A stretch of DNA of 64,000 nt from Acidobacteriota bacterium. GTDB taxonomy: Bacteria > Acidobacteriota > Terriglobia > Bryobacterales > Bryobacteraceae. The notes beneath the pieces are model-generated. The model was not told the origin of the DNA, did not search any database, and saw only the letters and a list, made by a program, of their open reading frames with translations. The translations under genes and the position numbers were made by a program. Positions 45,977 through 54,900 of this stretch are shown here, piece after piece (position 1 is the stretch's first letter; each line of letters begins with the position of its first letter). The stretch covers positions 1-64,000 of the forward strand of contig JAFDVU010000001.1 of the NCBI GenBank assembly GCA_018268835.1. Direction: 5' to 3'.

Positions 45977-46007
45977 GGAGGCGCCGGCGGCAGGGGCCGG
46001 CGCCTCC
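45977..46007. terminator. Strong hairpin between convergent kdp and propeller genes
   Basis: GGAGGCGCCGGC at 45977-45988 pairs perfectly with GCCGGCGCCTCC at 45996-46007 around a 7-base loop, a 12-base GC-rich stem. It lies in the 106-base gap between the ends of the kdp operon and of the minus-strand gene. There is no T run, so it is probably a bidirectional stem that works with Rho or by stalling; intrinsic termination is uncertain. Confidence 0.5.
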
Positions 46008-46038
46008 GCTCGTTGTCTGGGAGGCGGCCCGGCGCGGG

Positions 46039-47091
46039 CTATTGTTTGATCACGATAAACCACGCGGCGATGACCGGACCTTGCGGGCCTCGGCCGCGGC
46101 CGCCCGGCGCCGGCGGGGGAGTTCCGGCGGGCGGCTGGGGGGCCGGACCGCGCTCGGGCTGAAAGAGGTACGCGTTGTGCGTCGCCGGATCGACGGCGAT
46201 GGTCTTCGCGCCGGGAAACGTCTCGACCGTAGCAACAGTCGTGTATGTATCGGGCGAATCCTGGTGCACGACTGTGACGTTGCCCTGGCCGCCGTTGGGA
46301 ATGAACATCAGTTTCCTTTCCGGATCCCATCCCAGGGCGTCCACGCGCGTGCCGTTCTTGATCGTGGCCACGATCTTACCGCCGTTTGGATCAACGACCA
46401 CGGAAGTGTTGCTGCAGCCGGAGAAAATGCGGTTGGACGCTTTGTCATACGCGATTCCAGTCGGCCCTTCGCACGGCGCGAGCGGCCACGAGGCGGTGGC
46501 TTTCCACGTCTTGACGTCGATCACCTGGATCGTGTGCTTGCTTTCGTTGTTGACGAAGATGTGTCCTTTGCCATCGGCCGCGGCGCCTTCGGGGGCCGTG
46601 TCCTCCAGTTCGACCGTAGCCACGATGTCGCCGCTGTGCGGATCGATCGCGGTAAGCGTGCCGATGGGGCGGCTGTGATTCGTCAGAATGATCTTGTCGT
46701 CGGGTTCATCGTACATGATGCCGTCGAGACCGGGGCCGACCTTGATCTGTTTGATCACGGCCAGCGTCTTCAAGTCGAACATGGTGACGGTCTGGTCGCC
46801 GCCATTCGTCGTAAAGCCGTGACCGGCCTTGGTGGCGATGCCCGCGCCGTGCACGCCCGGTGTATTCGGAATATCGCCGAGCACTTTGCCGGTGGCGCCT
46901 TCGACCACCATCATGTGGGTGGAACGCGAAACGAACACGCGCCCCGTGGCGGCTTCGACGGCGACGTAATCCGTGCCGCCATCGCCTTTGATATCGAACT
47001 TCTCGACCTTGAAGGTCTGCGTGCGCCCGACGTTGGGTGCGGCGAAGCTGATTGCGAACAGAATCGCGGGTGCGGCCAGTAAACGCCTCAT
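46039..47091 (-). CDS. YVTN/YncE-type beta-propeller protein
   Basis: A 350-residue exported protein; the start at 47091 has AAGGAG ahead and gives a leader (RRLLAAPAILFAISFAA), unlike the 407-residue frame. Repeats of the YVTN kind occur throughout (for example GTLTAIDPHSGDIVATVEL and IQVIDVKTWKATASWPLA), giving a six- or seven-bladed propeller. The C-terminus is Pro/Gly-rich. A periplasmic binding or scaffold role is likely; no enzyme activity is indicated. Confidence 0.88.
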   Translation of the reverse strand: MRRLLAAPAILFAISFAAPNVGRTQTFKVEKFDIKGDGGTDYVAVEAATGRVFVSRSTHMMVVEGATGKVLGDIPNTPGVHGAGIATKAGHGFTTNGGDQTVTMFDLKTLAVIKQIKVGPGLDGIMYDEPDDKIILTNHSRPIGTLTAIDPHSGDIVATVELEDTAPEGAAADGKGHIFVNNESKHTIQVIDVKTWKATASWPLAPCEGPTGIAYDKASNRIFSGCSNTSVVVDPNGGKIVATIKNGTRVDALGWDPERKLMFIPNGGQGNVTVVHQDSPDTYTTVATVETFPGAKTIAVDPATHNAYLFQPERGPAPQPPAGTPPPAPGGRGRGPQGPVIAAWFIVIKQ

Positions 47092-47176
47092 AATCGGCTC
47101 TCCTTTTCGGCTCTGTCGTGGGGACTCCCCTGCAATGGCGTCGAGACGGCTGCGAAATGTTACCGGACCGGGGAAG

Positions 47177-48112
47177 TTATCCGCGGAGGCCGAGCCAGAA
47201 CCAGACGAGTCCGAATACGAGGAGCGCCGAAGCCAGTACGGGGACGGCGCGGCGGAGAGCAATGCGGGCGGCGGCCCAGCCGAGCGCGGCCACCACCGCG
47301 GCCTGCCCGACCGCGGCTCCGGCGAGCACGAGCGCGGCGTGATAACGCGTGCTCACGACGAAGACATCCAGCCACAAGCCGTGGAAGGCGCCCATAGCCC
47401 CCGCTACGGCCCAGCGCGCGCCAGCGCGCGGCAGTAGCAGCATCTCCACCGCGAGGTAGGCGACGGTAAGCGCGCTGGCGGCTTCAACGAAGCGCGGCGG
47501 CGGCTGCCAGTTGGTCAGCGGCACCACGACCACGCTAGCCGCCTGCGCCAGGAGAAATGCCGCCGCCAGGGCGCCGAGTTCGCGGCGCGAGCGCGCGGCC
47601 AGTGCCAGAGCGCCGAGCAACAGCCACTGCACGGGACCGCCCAGCGCGCGCAGGAATCCGGCTGCCGCCTGGGTGACCGCTTCTTCGCCCGCCGAGGGAT
47701 CGTGAAAACGGATCGTGGCCCGGGTGAAGGTGCGATCGAAGACAGCCTCCTCGCGTTTCCCGCCGAGGGTGGCGTGCAGCAGGTGAATGTGATTGGGCAC
47801 TGTGACGGAGGCCAGCGTGCATTCGACCTCGAGATTTTCCACCGGGGAGCGAAAGACGTAGTCGGCGTCGCAGACGTAGGCGCCGGCGGCTGTGTCGGCT
47901 CGGCAGGATTGGGCCTGGGTGCGCGCACCGGCGAAGCGGACGTGAGCCAGCAGGGTAGTTTCGGGACGGGTTACGTGCTCCACCTCATACAAAGGGATGC
48001 GGAGTTCGAAGTGAGCGCGCACGCCGGCGATGGTGAGATCGCCGGTGCTCATGCTCATCACGTGGGCGGACGCGGCCGCGGCGAGCAGCAGGCCGCACGG
48101 CACGCGGATCAT
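47177..48112 (-). CDS. HupE/UreJ-like membrane protein
   Basis: A 311-residue protein. The ATG at 48112 begins a signal-like segment (RVPCGLLLAAAASAHV) followed by a periplasmic beta domain (about 20-165) and a C-terminal half with about six membrane helices, the last LASALLVFGLVWFWLGL. The combination of N-terminal domain and hydrophobic C-terminus is typical of HupE/UreJ-type family members, some of which carry nickel or other metals. Its function here is unknown. The ATG overlaps the stop of the upstream AI-2E-type gene by 4 bases, so they are co-translated. Confidence 0.72.
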   Translation of the reverse strand: MIRVPCGLLLAAAASAHVMSMSTGDLTIAGVRAHFELRIPLYEVEHVTRPETTLLAHVRFAGARTQAQSCRADTAAGAYVCDADYVFRSPVENLEVECTLASVTVPNHIHLLHATLGGKREEAVFDRTFTRATIRFHDPSAGEEAVTQAAAGFLRALGGPVQWLLLGALALAARSRRELGALAAAFLLAQAASVVVVPLTNWQPPPRFVEAASALTVAYLAVEMLLLPRAGARWAVAGAMGAFHGLWLDVFVVSTRYHAALVLAGAAVGQAAVVAALGWAAARIALRRAVPVLASALLVFGLVWFWLGLRG

Positions 48113-49164
48113 CGCGATTCCGCCGGCTCCGTAGAGGCGGCGTGCCGCTCCCGCCTCAAGTGGATATAGAGTACGCGAGCCAGCGCCAGCACGGGCACGG
48201 AGAGAAAGCTGCCGGCCACCCCGGCGACTTCGGCCCCGGCGAAGACGCCGAACAGGACCAGCAGCGGGTGCAATTCCACACCCTGTCCCATGAGGTGCGG
48301 CGACAGCACATAGTCCTGGAAGAGGCGGTAGAGCACCAGGAACACCAGCAGGACCAGGATGTGGCTGCCGCTGACGGCGGCCACCAGCAGGATGACCACG
48401 GCGGCGCTGAGCGGACCGATCATGGGGATGAACTCGAGGAACATGGCGATGACCGCCAGCAGCACGCCGAACGGCACCTGCATCACCGTGAAGAAGATGC
48501 TGTAGGCCGCGAAGGTGGCGAGCGAGAGCAGCACCAGGGCGCGCATGTAGTGCGCCAGCAGGAGGTGCACGTCGGCCATCAGGCTGTCCAGGCGGGCGCG
48601 CCACGGTCCGGCGTCCACCAGGTCCAGAATGTGGGCGCGGATGACCTCGCTGTCCTTGAGGAAGAAGAAGGCCAGGATGGGAACGATGACCACGAAGATG
48701 AGGTCGCTGGCCACCGACATGAGCTTCACCCCGACCGCCGGAACCAACTGGACCAGTTCGTTGGCGCGGCGGGCGATTTCGGCGCGCACGTTCTCCATGA
48801 TCTGGGCCTGGAGATCGTTCTGCTGTGGCGCAACCGGCGGCGCCTGCCATTTTGCGAGCATCTCCGGGAGTCTGCCGCTGAGGGACTGTGCCTGTTGGGC
48901 GACGCGCGTGCCGATCTGTACGCCAACCGCCACGATCACCCCGAGAAAGATCACGTAGGCGAGTGTGAGTCCGAGGCCGTGGGCGCGTTTCGCCGGCAGG
49001 ACGCGGTCCAGCAGGTTCACCAGCGGGTACAGCAGGTAGGCGAACAGCAGGGCGACGACGAAGACGAATAGAGTCGAGCGGACCGTGTACAGAAGCCAGA
49101 GCAGCAGCAGGACCGCCGCCGCCGTCCAGGTAGCCTGCGCCGCTTTTCGATCGAACCCGAGCAT
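48109..49164 (-). CDS. AI-2E-family membrane transporter
   Basis: A 351-residue membrane protein with about eight helices and a coiled amphipathic middle (LQAQIMENVRAEIARRANELV). Segments such as LFVFVVALLFAYLLYPLVN, PFGVLLAVIAMFLEFIPMIGP and FLVLYRLFQDYVLSPHLMG are typical of the family. Members export AI-2 or exchange ions such as Na+/H+ or indole; the substrate here is unknown. The stop overlaps the next start as ATGA. Confidence 0.9.
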   Translation of the reverse strand: MLGFDRKAAQATWTAAAVLLLLWLLYTVRSTLFVFVVALLFAYLLYPLVNLLDRVLPAKRAHGLGLTLAYVIFLGVIVAVGVQIGTRVAQQAQSLSGRLPEMLAKWQAPPVAPQQNDLQAQIMENVRAEIARRANELVQLVPAVGVKLMSVASDLIFVVIVPILAFFFLKDSEVIRAHILDLVDAGPWRARLDSLMADVHLLLAHYMRALVLLSLATFAAYSIFFTVMQVPFGVLLAVIAMFLEFIPMIGPLSAAVVILLVAAVSGSHILVLLVFLVLYRLFQDYVLSPHLMGQGVELHPLLVLFGVFAGAEVAGVAGSFLSVPVLALARVLYIHLRRERHAASTEPAESR

Positions 49165-49179
49165 CGGTCTGAATCCATC

Positions 49180-50517
49180 CTACTCCGGGGAAGGGTCGAG
49201 TTTCTCGATGCGGACGCGCGCGATGCGGTTGCGCTCCATTTCCAGCACGGTGTAGCGGCGTCCCCCGTCATCGATGTGATCGCCTTTGTGTGGAATGGCG
49301 CCGAGTTTAAAGAGGAGGAAGCCGGCGAGGGTTTCGAAGCCGGCGTCGCCGGGCAGTTCGATTTCGTACTCCGCGTAGAGGTCGCGGATACGCATGGCGC
49401 CGTCGAGTTCGAGGTCTTCGGCTTCGCGGCGGGCGCGGCCGGCGGCTTCGTCGTGCTCATCTTCGATGTGGCCGACGATCTGTTCGAGCACGTCTTCCAC
49501 GGTGAGCAGGCCGATGATGGTGCCGAACTCGTCCACCACAATGGCCATGTGGGAGCGGCGGTTGCGGAACTCCTCGAGCATCTGCGCGACGGGCTTGGTC
49601 TCCGGCACCACAAGGTGCGGACGAAGCAGGCGGTGGACGCGGAACGACCGGCTGGAGCGGCCGGACTGAATGGCCCGGCGGCGCTCTTCCCAAACCGGGA
49701 GCAGATCCTTGTAATGCAGGATCCCGATGATTTTGTCAGGCCCGCCTTCGTAGACCGGGAGGCGGGAGTGCTGCTCTTCGATCATGGTATGCAGCACATC
49801 GTCGAGCGAAGCGTCGCTGGGGATGCAGACCATGTCGTGGCGCGGCACCATGATTTCGCGCACGGCGAGGGCGTCGAGATCGAGCACGCGGTGGACCATG
49901 TCCTCGGTCCATTCCGGAAGGTAGCCGAAGTTGCGGCTGCTGGAGACGATGAGCTTCAACTCTTCGGCGGTGTGGACGCTGGCGTGCGAGCCCTGCTTGA
50001 GGTGGAGCGAGCGGGAGAGGAACGCGGCGGAGCGTTCGATGACGATGACGAAGGGCAGCGCCACGCGGTAGAAGACCAGCAGGGGCGGAGCGGTGAGCGC
50101 GGCCAGGCGGTCGGCCTTGGAGATGGCGAGGTTCTTGGGCACGACTTCGCCCAGGACGACGTGGAAGTAGCTGATGATCAGAAACGCGAGCACGAAGCTG
50201 AGTCCGTGGAGGAAGCTCGAGGTGGCGGGCGTCTCCACGGGTTGGAGCAGGCCGCGAAGAATGCCGTACACGAAATCTTCGCCGGCCCATCCCAGACCCA
50301 GGCTGGCCAGGGTCACACCCACCTGAACCACGGAGAGCAGACGTTCCGGGTTGGACAGCAGGTTGAGGGCCGCTTGCGCTCCGGCATAGCCCTCTTCAGC
50401 CATTTGGCGCAGGCGCGAGTGGCGGACACTGAGCAGGGCGCTTTCGGCGCCCGCAAAAAACCCGTTGACTGTAATAAGCAGAACAACGAGGAGTAGACGA
50501 ACGGGAGAGGCAGTCAC
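49180..50517 (-). CDS. CNNM/CorC-type hemolysin-family transporter
   Basis: A 445-residue protein starting at GTG. The DUF21 membrane domain (about 1-200, with NGFFAGAESALLSVRHSRLRQ) has four helices, then a CBS pair (about 215-345, with MVPRHDMVCIPSDASLDDVL and VDEFGTIIGLLTVEDVLE) and a CorC/HlyC domain at the end. Family members export Mg2+, Co2+ or related ions. It ends 15 bases before the AI-2E-type gene, so three genes run in one direction. Confidence 0.93.
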   Translation of the reverse strand: MTASPVRLLLVVLLITVNGFFAGAESALLSVRHSRLRQMAEEGYAGAQAALNLLSNPERLLSVVQVGVTLASLGLGWAGEDFVYGILRGLLQPVETPATSSFLHGLSFVLAFLIISYFHVVLGEVVPKNLAISKADRLAALTAPPLLVFYRVALPFVIVIERSAAFLSRSLHLKQGSHASVHTAEELKLIVSSSRNFGYLPEWTEDMVHRVLDLDALAVREIMVPRHDMVCIPSDASLDDVLHTMIEEQHSRLPVYEGGPDKIIGILHYKDLLPVWEERRRAIQSGRSSRSFRVHRLLRPHLVVPETKPVAQMLEEFRNRRSHMAIVVDEFGTIIGLLTVEDVLEQIVGHIEDEHDEAAGRARREAEDLELDGAMRIRDLYAEYEIELPGDAGFETLAGFLLFKLGAIPHKGDHIDDGGRRYTVLEMERNRIARVRIEKLDPSPE

Positions 50518-50604
50518 AAGCCTGCAAAATATTCTATCGAAGCTCTAACCAACTGTCCCCTCCGTGCGTCTATACAAGTAACCAACTAACTCCGTTACGT
50601 AGGC

Positions 50605-50642
50605 GGGCGTCCTCTTCTGTATCCCGGGAGGGCGCCCTTTTT
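50605..50642 (+). terminator. Intrinsic-terminator-like hairpin in an intergenic region
   Basis: GGGCGTCCTC at 50605-50614 pairs with GAGGGCGCCC at 50628-50637 (one G-T pair) around a 13-base loop, followed at once by TTTTTCGTTTT. In this orientation no plus-strand gene ends here: the gene to the left is on the minus strand and the penicillin-acylase gene starts at 50762. It could end a short transcript from about 50520-50604, where TAACCAACT occurs twice. Confidence 0.55.
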
Positions 50643-50761
50643 CGTTTTCACCACATTATAGGGGAGAAACACTACAGCGTGAATCCTCTTCGATGCGGAG
50701 AATTCCCATAAGCGGACGGTCGCCTCCGCATGCCTGCTAAAATTGGAATCCGCCGCTCCGC

Positions 50762-52978
50762 ATGAACCACTCCGCCATCTCACGGGTCCTCAAATATGTC
50801 AATGTGCTGATCGCGCTGGCCCTGCTGGCGGCGCTCGCGCTCACGTACCGGTACGCGTGGCGCGTGCTGCCGGAGCGGAGCGGATCGATCGCGGCACCGC
50901 TGAACGCGCCGGTGGCGGTGGCGTTCGACGCGCACGGCGAGCCGCACATTCGCGCCGCGAACCTGGAGGACGCGTTGTTCGTGCAGGGCTACGTGACGGC
51001 ACAGGACCGGCTGTGGCAGATGGACGCCCTACGGCGTTTTGCCGGCGGCAGTCTGGCCGAGATCATGGGCCAGCGATTTCTTGAGAGCGATCAGGAGATG
51101 CGGCGGCAGCGCATGCGCCGCGTGGCGGAGGAGGGCTACGCCGCGTTGAGCGATGCCGACCGCGCCGCGTTCGCGGCCTATACGCGCGGCGTGAACTACT
51201 TCATCTCCACCCACCTGGACCGTCTGCCGCTGGAGTTCACGCTGCTCAACTACCAGCCGCGCCCGTGGAGCACGGTGGACAGCCTGCTGATGTGCCTCTA
51301 CATGTTTCGCAGCCTGACCACGACCTGGAAGGACGAACTGATCAAGAGCGCGCTGTTGGCGCAGGGCGACCGCGACAAGGTGCAGTTCCTCTATCCGACG
51401 CAGGGCACCGGGGACCAAAGTCCGGGGTCGAACGGATGGGTCCTGGGCGGGCGGCATACGGCCAGCGGAAAGCCGCTGCTCTCCAACGATATGCACCTGG
51501 AATACTCCGTGCCGGGGATCTGGTACATGATGCACCTGGAGGCGCCGGGGCTGAATGTGGCCGGGGTCTCGCTGCCGGGGACGCCGGGCGTGATCGTCGG
51601 GCACAACCAGCGCATCGCGTGGGGCATCACGAACCTGCATTTTGACGTACAGGACCTGTATATCGAACGCTTCGACGAGCGCAGCGGGCAGTACCTCTTC
51701 AACGGGCAGGTGGAGCAGGCGCGCGCCGAGCGCGAGATCATCCAGGTGAAGGACCGGGCGCCGGTGGAGATGACCGTGTGGGTGACGCGGCACGGCCCCA
51801 TCTTCGTCGCCGAGGATGGCAAGCGCATGGCGCTCAAGTGGAGCGCGGCGCAACCGGGCATGATCCAGTACCCGTTTCTGGATGTGGATCGCGCGGGCAA
51901 CTGGAAGGAGTTCCTGGCGGCGATCGGACGGCTTTCGGGGCCCGGCTCGAATCTGATTTACGCCGACGTGGACGGCAACATCGGGTATCACGCGGCGGGG
52001 ATGCTGCCGCGGCGCAAGGGCTACCGCGGGGATGTGCCGGTGGACGGCTCGAGCGGGATCTTCGAATGGGACGGATACATTCCGTTCGACGAGCTGCCCT
52101 CGGTGTACAATCCGCCGTCTGGGCTGATCGTGACGGCGAACCAGAATCCGTTTCCGAGAGATTACCCGTACCCGGTGAACGGAAACTTCGCCCCGCCCTA
52201 CCGCTACCGGCAGGTCCGCGCTCTGCTGAGCGCCCGCGAAGGGTGGCGTGCGCGGGACATGATGCGGGTGCAGGGCGACCTCTATTCGAGCTTCAGCGAT
52301 TTCCTCGCCAGGCAGGTAGTGGCGGCGTACGACCGGCGCAACCAGCGCACGCCGGGACTGGAGGCGGCGGTGACGCTGCTGCGCAACTGGAACGGCCAGA
52401 TGAATAAAGAGCTGGCCGCGCCCCTGTTGATCACGCTGATCTACCAGCACGTGCGGCGCGCGGTGGTCGAGAACGCCTCCACGGCGAACGCGGCGTACGA
52501 GTTCAATCTGGCGCCGGTGGTCGTGGAGCGTTTGCTGCGCGAACGTCCCGCGGGGTGGTTTGCTGATTACGACCAGATGCTGCTGCGCAGCTTCGTGGAC
52601 GCGTTCGAAGAAGGGCAGCGTATGCAGGGGCGGGACGTCACCCGCTGGCGCTATGGCGCATACCTGACCATCCCGTACACCAACCCGGTGATCCATCAAT
52701 TGCCGCTGGTGGGCAGGTACTTCGATATCGGGCCGGTGGAGATGAGCGGGTCGAGCACGACGCCGAAGCAGACCACGCCGACACTGGCGCCATCGATGCG
52801 GATGACGGCGGATACCGCCGACTGGGAAAACTCGCTGCTCAACATCACGGTGGGGCAGAGCGGACAGATTCTCTCCGGCCACTACCGCGATCAGTGGGAC
52901 GACTACTACCACCTGCGCACCTACCCGATGCAGTTCGGCAAAGTGCAGGCCCGGACCACTCTGGAATTCCACCCATGA
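50762..52978 (+). CDS. Penicillin-acylase-family (S45) hydrolase
   Basis: A 738-residue N-terminal nucleophile amidase with one N-terminal membrane helix (about 10-28), so anchored and facing the periplasm. Residues 50-215 form the alpha chain (FDAHGEPHIRAANLEDAL, GYVTAQDRLWQMD). Self-cleavage is expected before Ser223 in PGSNGWVLGG, the catalytic serine. The beta chain follows with NDMHLEYSVPGIWYMMHLE and NPFPRDYPYPVNGNF. Members cleave penicillins, acyl-homoserine lactones or other N-acyl compounds; the substrate here is unknown. The stop overlaps the next start as ATGA, an unusual pairing with an ion exchanger. Confidence 0.93.
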   Translation: MNHSAISRVLKYVNVLIALALLAALALTYRYAWRVLPERSGSIAAPLNAPVAVAFDAHGEPHIRAANLEDALFVQGYVTAQDRLWQMDALRRFAGGSLAEIMGQRFLESDQEMRRQRMRRVAEEGYAALSDADRAAFAAYTRGVNYFISTHLDRLPLEFTLLNYQPRPWSTVDSLLMCLYMFRSLTTTWKDELIKSALLAQGDRDKVQFLYPTQGTGDQSPGSNGWVLGGRHTASGKPLLSNDMHLEYSVPGIWYMMHLEAPGLNVAGVSLPGTPGVIVGHNQRIAWGITNLHFDVQDLYIERFDERSGQYLFNGQVEQARAEREIIQVKDRAPVEMTVWVTRHGPIFVAEDGKRMALKWSAAQPGMIQYPFLDVDRAGNWKEFLAAIGRLSGPGSNLIYADVDGNIGYHAAGMLPRRKGYRGDVPVDGSSGIFEWDGYIPFDELPSVYNPPSGLIVTANQNPFPRDYPYPVNGNFAPPYRYRQVRALLSAREGWRARDMMRVQGDLYSSFSDFLARQVVAAYDRRNQRTPGLEAAVTLLRNWNGQMNKELAAPLLITLIYQHVRRAVVENASTANAAYEFNLAPVVVERLLRERPAGWFADYDQMLLRSFVDAFEEGQRMQGRDVTRWRYGAYLTIPYTNPVIHQLPLVGRYFDIGPVEMSGSSTTPKQTTPTLAPSMRMTADTADWENSLLNITVGQSGQILSGHYRDQWDDYYHLRTYPMQFGKVQARTTLEFHP

Positions 52979-54045
52979 ACTGGCTGCTGCTGTTCGTGCC
53001 GATAGCGATCGGGCTGCACCTGGAGCGGCCGGAGGCGCACACGGCGGTGTTTGTGCTCTCGTGCCTGGCGGTGATCCCGCTGGCCGGATGGATGGGGCGG
53101 GCGACCGAAGAGTTGGCGCGGCGCACCGGCGAAGGCATCGGCGGACTGCTGAACGCGACGTTCGGAAACGCGGCGGAGCTGATCATCGCGCTGATGGCGC
53201 TGCGGAAGGGGCTGTACCCGGTGGTCAAGGCGTCGCTCACGGGATCGATCATCGGCAACGTGCTGCTGGTGTTCGGCGCGGCGGTGCTGGCCGGCGGATT
53301 CAAGTACGAGCGGCAGCGGTTCAACGTGACGGGAGCGAGGGCGCAATCCACGCTGCTGACGCTGGCGGCGATCGCGATGGTGATGCCCGCCGGTTTTCAC
53401 GCGCTGGCCGGGGCGGGCGGATTCGCGCGCGAGGCGGGCCTGAGCCTGGCGATCGCGGTGGTGCTGCTGGCCGCGTACGGAGCGCACCTGATGTTCTCGC
53501 TGGTCACGCACAAGCAGCTTTTCGCGGGGGACGGGGAAGGCGGAAGTCATCCGCCGGAGTGGAGCCTGCGCAAGGCGCTGGGCGTGCTGGCCGCTTCGAC
53601 GGCGCTGATCGCCTGGGTGAGCGAGATCCTGGTGGGCAGCGTGGAAGCGGCGGCGGGCTCGCTGGGGATGACGCGCGTGTTCCTGGGGGTGATCGTGGTG
53701 GCGATCGTGGGCAACGCCGCCGAGCACTCCACCGCGGTGATGATGGCGCTCCGGAACCGGATGGAGATCGCGTTCGGGATCGCGATCGGCAGCAGCCTTC
53801 AGATCGCGTTGTTCGTGGCGCCGGTGCTGGTGCTGGCCAGCCGGGCGATCGGGCCCCGTCCGATGGACCTGGTGTTCACTCCCGCGGAAGTGCTGGCGGT
53901 CTTCGTCGCGGTGCTGATCACCGGACAGATCGCTTCGGACGGCGATACCAACTGGCTGGAAGGAGCGCAGTTGCTCGCGGTCTACCTGATTCTGGCGATG
54001 GTGTTCTTCTTTTTGCCGGATGCGCCCGACCTGGCCGGGCGGTAA
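52975..54045 (+). CDS. Calcium/proton exchanger (CaxA type)
   Basis: A 356-residue cation antiporter with eleven or so helices. The two inverted alpha-repeat motifs are NATFGNAAELIIALMAL and GNAAEHSTAVMMALRN, with the conserved Asn and Glu that carry Ca2+. The C-terminal half ends LILAMVFFFLPD. It exports Ca2+ in exchange for H+. It is translationally coupled to the acylase gene. Confidence 0.92.
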   Translation: MNWLLLFVPIAIGLHLERPEAHTAVFVLSCLAVIPLAGWMGRATEELARRTGEGIGGLLNATFGNAAELIIALMALRKGLYPVVKASLTGSIIGNVLLVFGAAVLAGGFKYERQRFNVTGARAQSTLLTLAAIAMVMPAGFHALAGAGGFAREAGLSLAIAVVLLAAYGAHLMFSLVTHKQLFAGDGEGGSHPPEWSLRKALGVLAASTALIAWVSEILVGSVEAAAGSLGMTRVFLGVIVVAIVGNAAEHSTAVMMALRNRMEIAFGIAIGSSLQIALFVAPVLVLASRAIGPRPMDLVFTPAEVLAVFVAVLITGQIASDGDTNWLEGAQLLAVYLILAMVFFFLPDAPDLAGR

Positions 54046-54054
54046 AGGTGGAAA

Positions 54055-54534
54055 CTACTTGCGCGGGGCCTGTTGTTGTTCGCGGGCTTTGCGCTGCCGG
54101 TCGCGTTCCGCGCGCCAGGCGCTGTATAGCGGCTTCTGGTCTTCGCGCAGCATGGCGTTGATGCGCTCGACCTGGTGGTTCTGGATGGCTTCACGCTCGG
54201 GGCGCCACTTTTCGTTGAGGGTATCGCGCTCTTTGTTGAGGGCGTCGTAATCGGGCTTGCTTCTGGCGCGGAGCTTTTCGAATTCGGTATGGGTCTCGTC
54301 GAGGATCTGGTTAAGCGCCTTGACCTGCTCGGCGTCGAGTTTGACTTCCTTGGCCAGAGCCGCGCTGTAATTGCGGCGGAACTCCTCGGGGCTCATCTTC
54401 TTCGGCGGCGCGCCGGGAACAGCGGGGGACACGCTGGGCGCGTAGTACAGGCGATAGGCGACGGCTCCAAGGACACCGCCACTGCAGAACACCATCAGTA
54501 GAGAGAGCAGTGCGGAGAGCTTGGAGCGGGTCAT
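54055..54534 (-). CDS. CpxP/Spy-like periplasmic sensor with membrane anchor
   Basis: A 159-residue protein: one N-terminal membrane helix (SALLSLLMVFCSGGVLGAVAY) and a helical, charged periplasmic domain with KMSPEEFRRNYSAALAKEV and LNEKWRPEREAIQNHQVE. It is like CpxP, Spy or the CnrX-type heavy-metal sensors. It is the third gene of a sigma factor, small membrane protein and sensor set, spaced by 9 bases, so it probably controls the sigma factor through the middle protein, responding to metal or misfolded protein. The metal-binding His of CnrX cannot be confirmed here. Confidence 0.78.
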   Translation of the reverse strand: MTRSKLSALLSLLMVFCSGGVLGAVAYRLYYAPSVSPAVPGAPPKKMSPEEFRRNYSAALAKEVKLDAEQVKALNQILDETHTEFEKLRARSKPDYDALNKERDTLNEKWRPEREAIQNHQVERINAMLREDQKPLYSAWRAERDRQRKAREQQQAPRK

Positions 54535-54543
54535 CGTTTTCCT

Positions 54544-54879
54544 TTAGCGTCCCGAGGCCAGTTCGAGAGATACCGGGTTGATGAATTCCTGGGGCGTGCT
54601 GGCATCGGCCAGAGCGTCCACGTACGTCTGGGTCAGCACCGGGCGATTCGACTTCGGCATGGACATGTAGAGGCCGAGCGCGATGGAGAGTGCTACCGCG
54701 GCGGTCGCAAAGGCGTTGGCCATGCGGCGGAAGGAGAACGTGAAGGTCCTGCGGGAGTCGATTCGCGCCCACAACTCCGGCATGAAATTCACGCTGGGGT
54801 CGGGACCGGGCGTCGCCGCGCGATAGGCCCGGAACAGAGCATCGAGTCTTTCTTCGTCATTGCCGCGCATCGAATTCAT
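54544..54879 (-). CDS. Single-helix membrane protein, probable anti-sigma factor
   Basis: A 111-residue protein. The cytoplasmic N-terminus (NDEERLDALFRAYRAA) is followed by a membrane helix (about 55-75, ATAAVALSIALGLYMSM) and a short outer tail. It has no zinc HxxxCxxC motif. It is located between the ECF sigma gene and the sensor gene, 21 bases after the sigma stop, with AGAGGAAA before the ATG. The position and topology are those of an anti-sigma factor; the family is not certain. Confidence 0.72.
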   Translation of the reverse strand: MNSMRGNDEERLDALFRAYRAATPGPDPSVNFMPELWARIDSRRTFTFSFRRMANAFATAAVALSIALGLYMSMPKSNRPVLTQTYVDALADASTPQEFINPVSLELASGR

Positions 54880-54900
54880 GATTTCCTCTACCTGCCGGGT

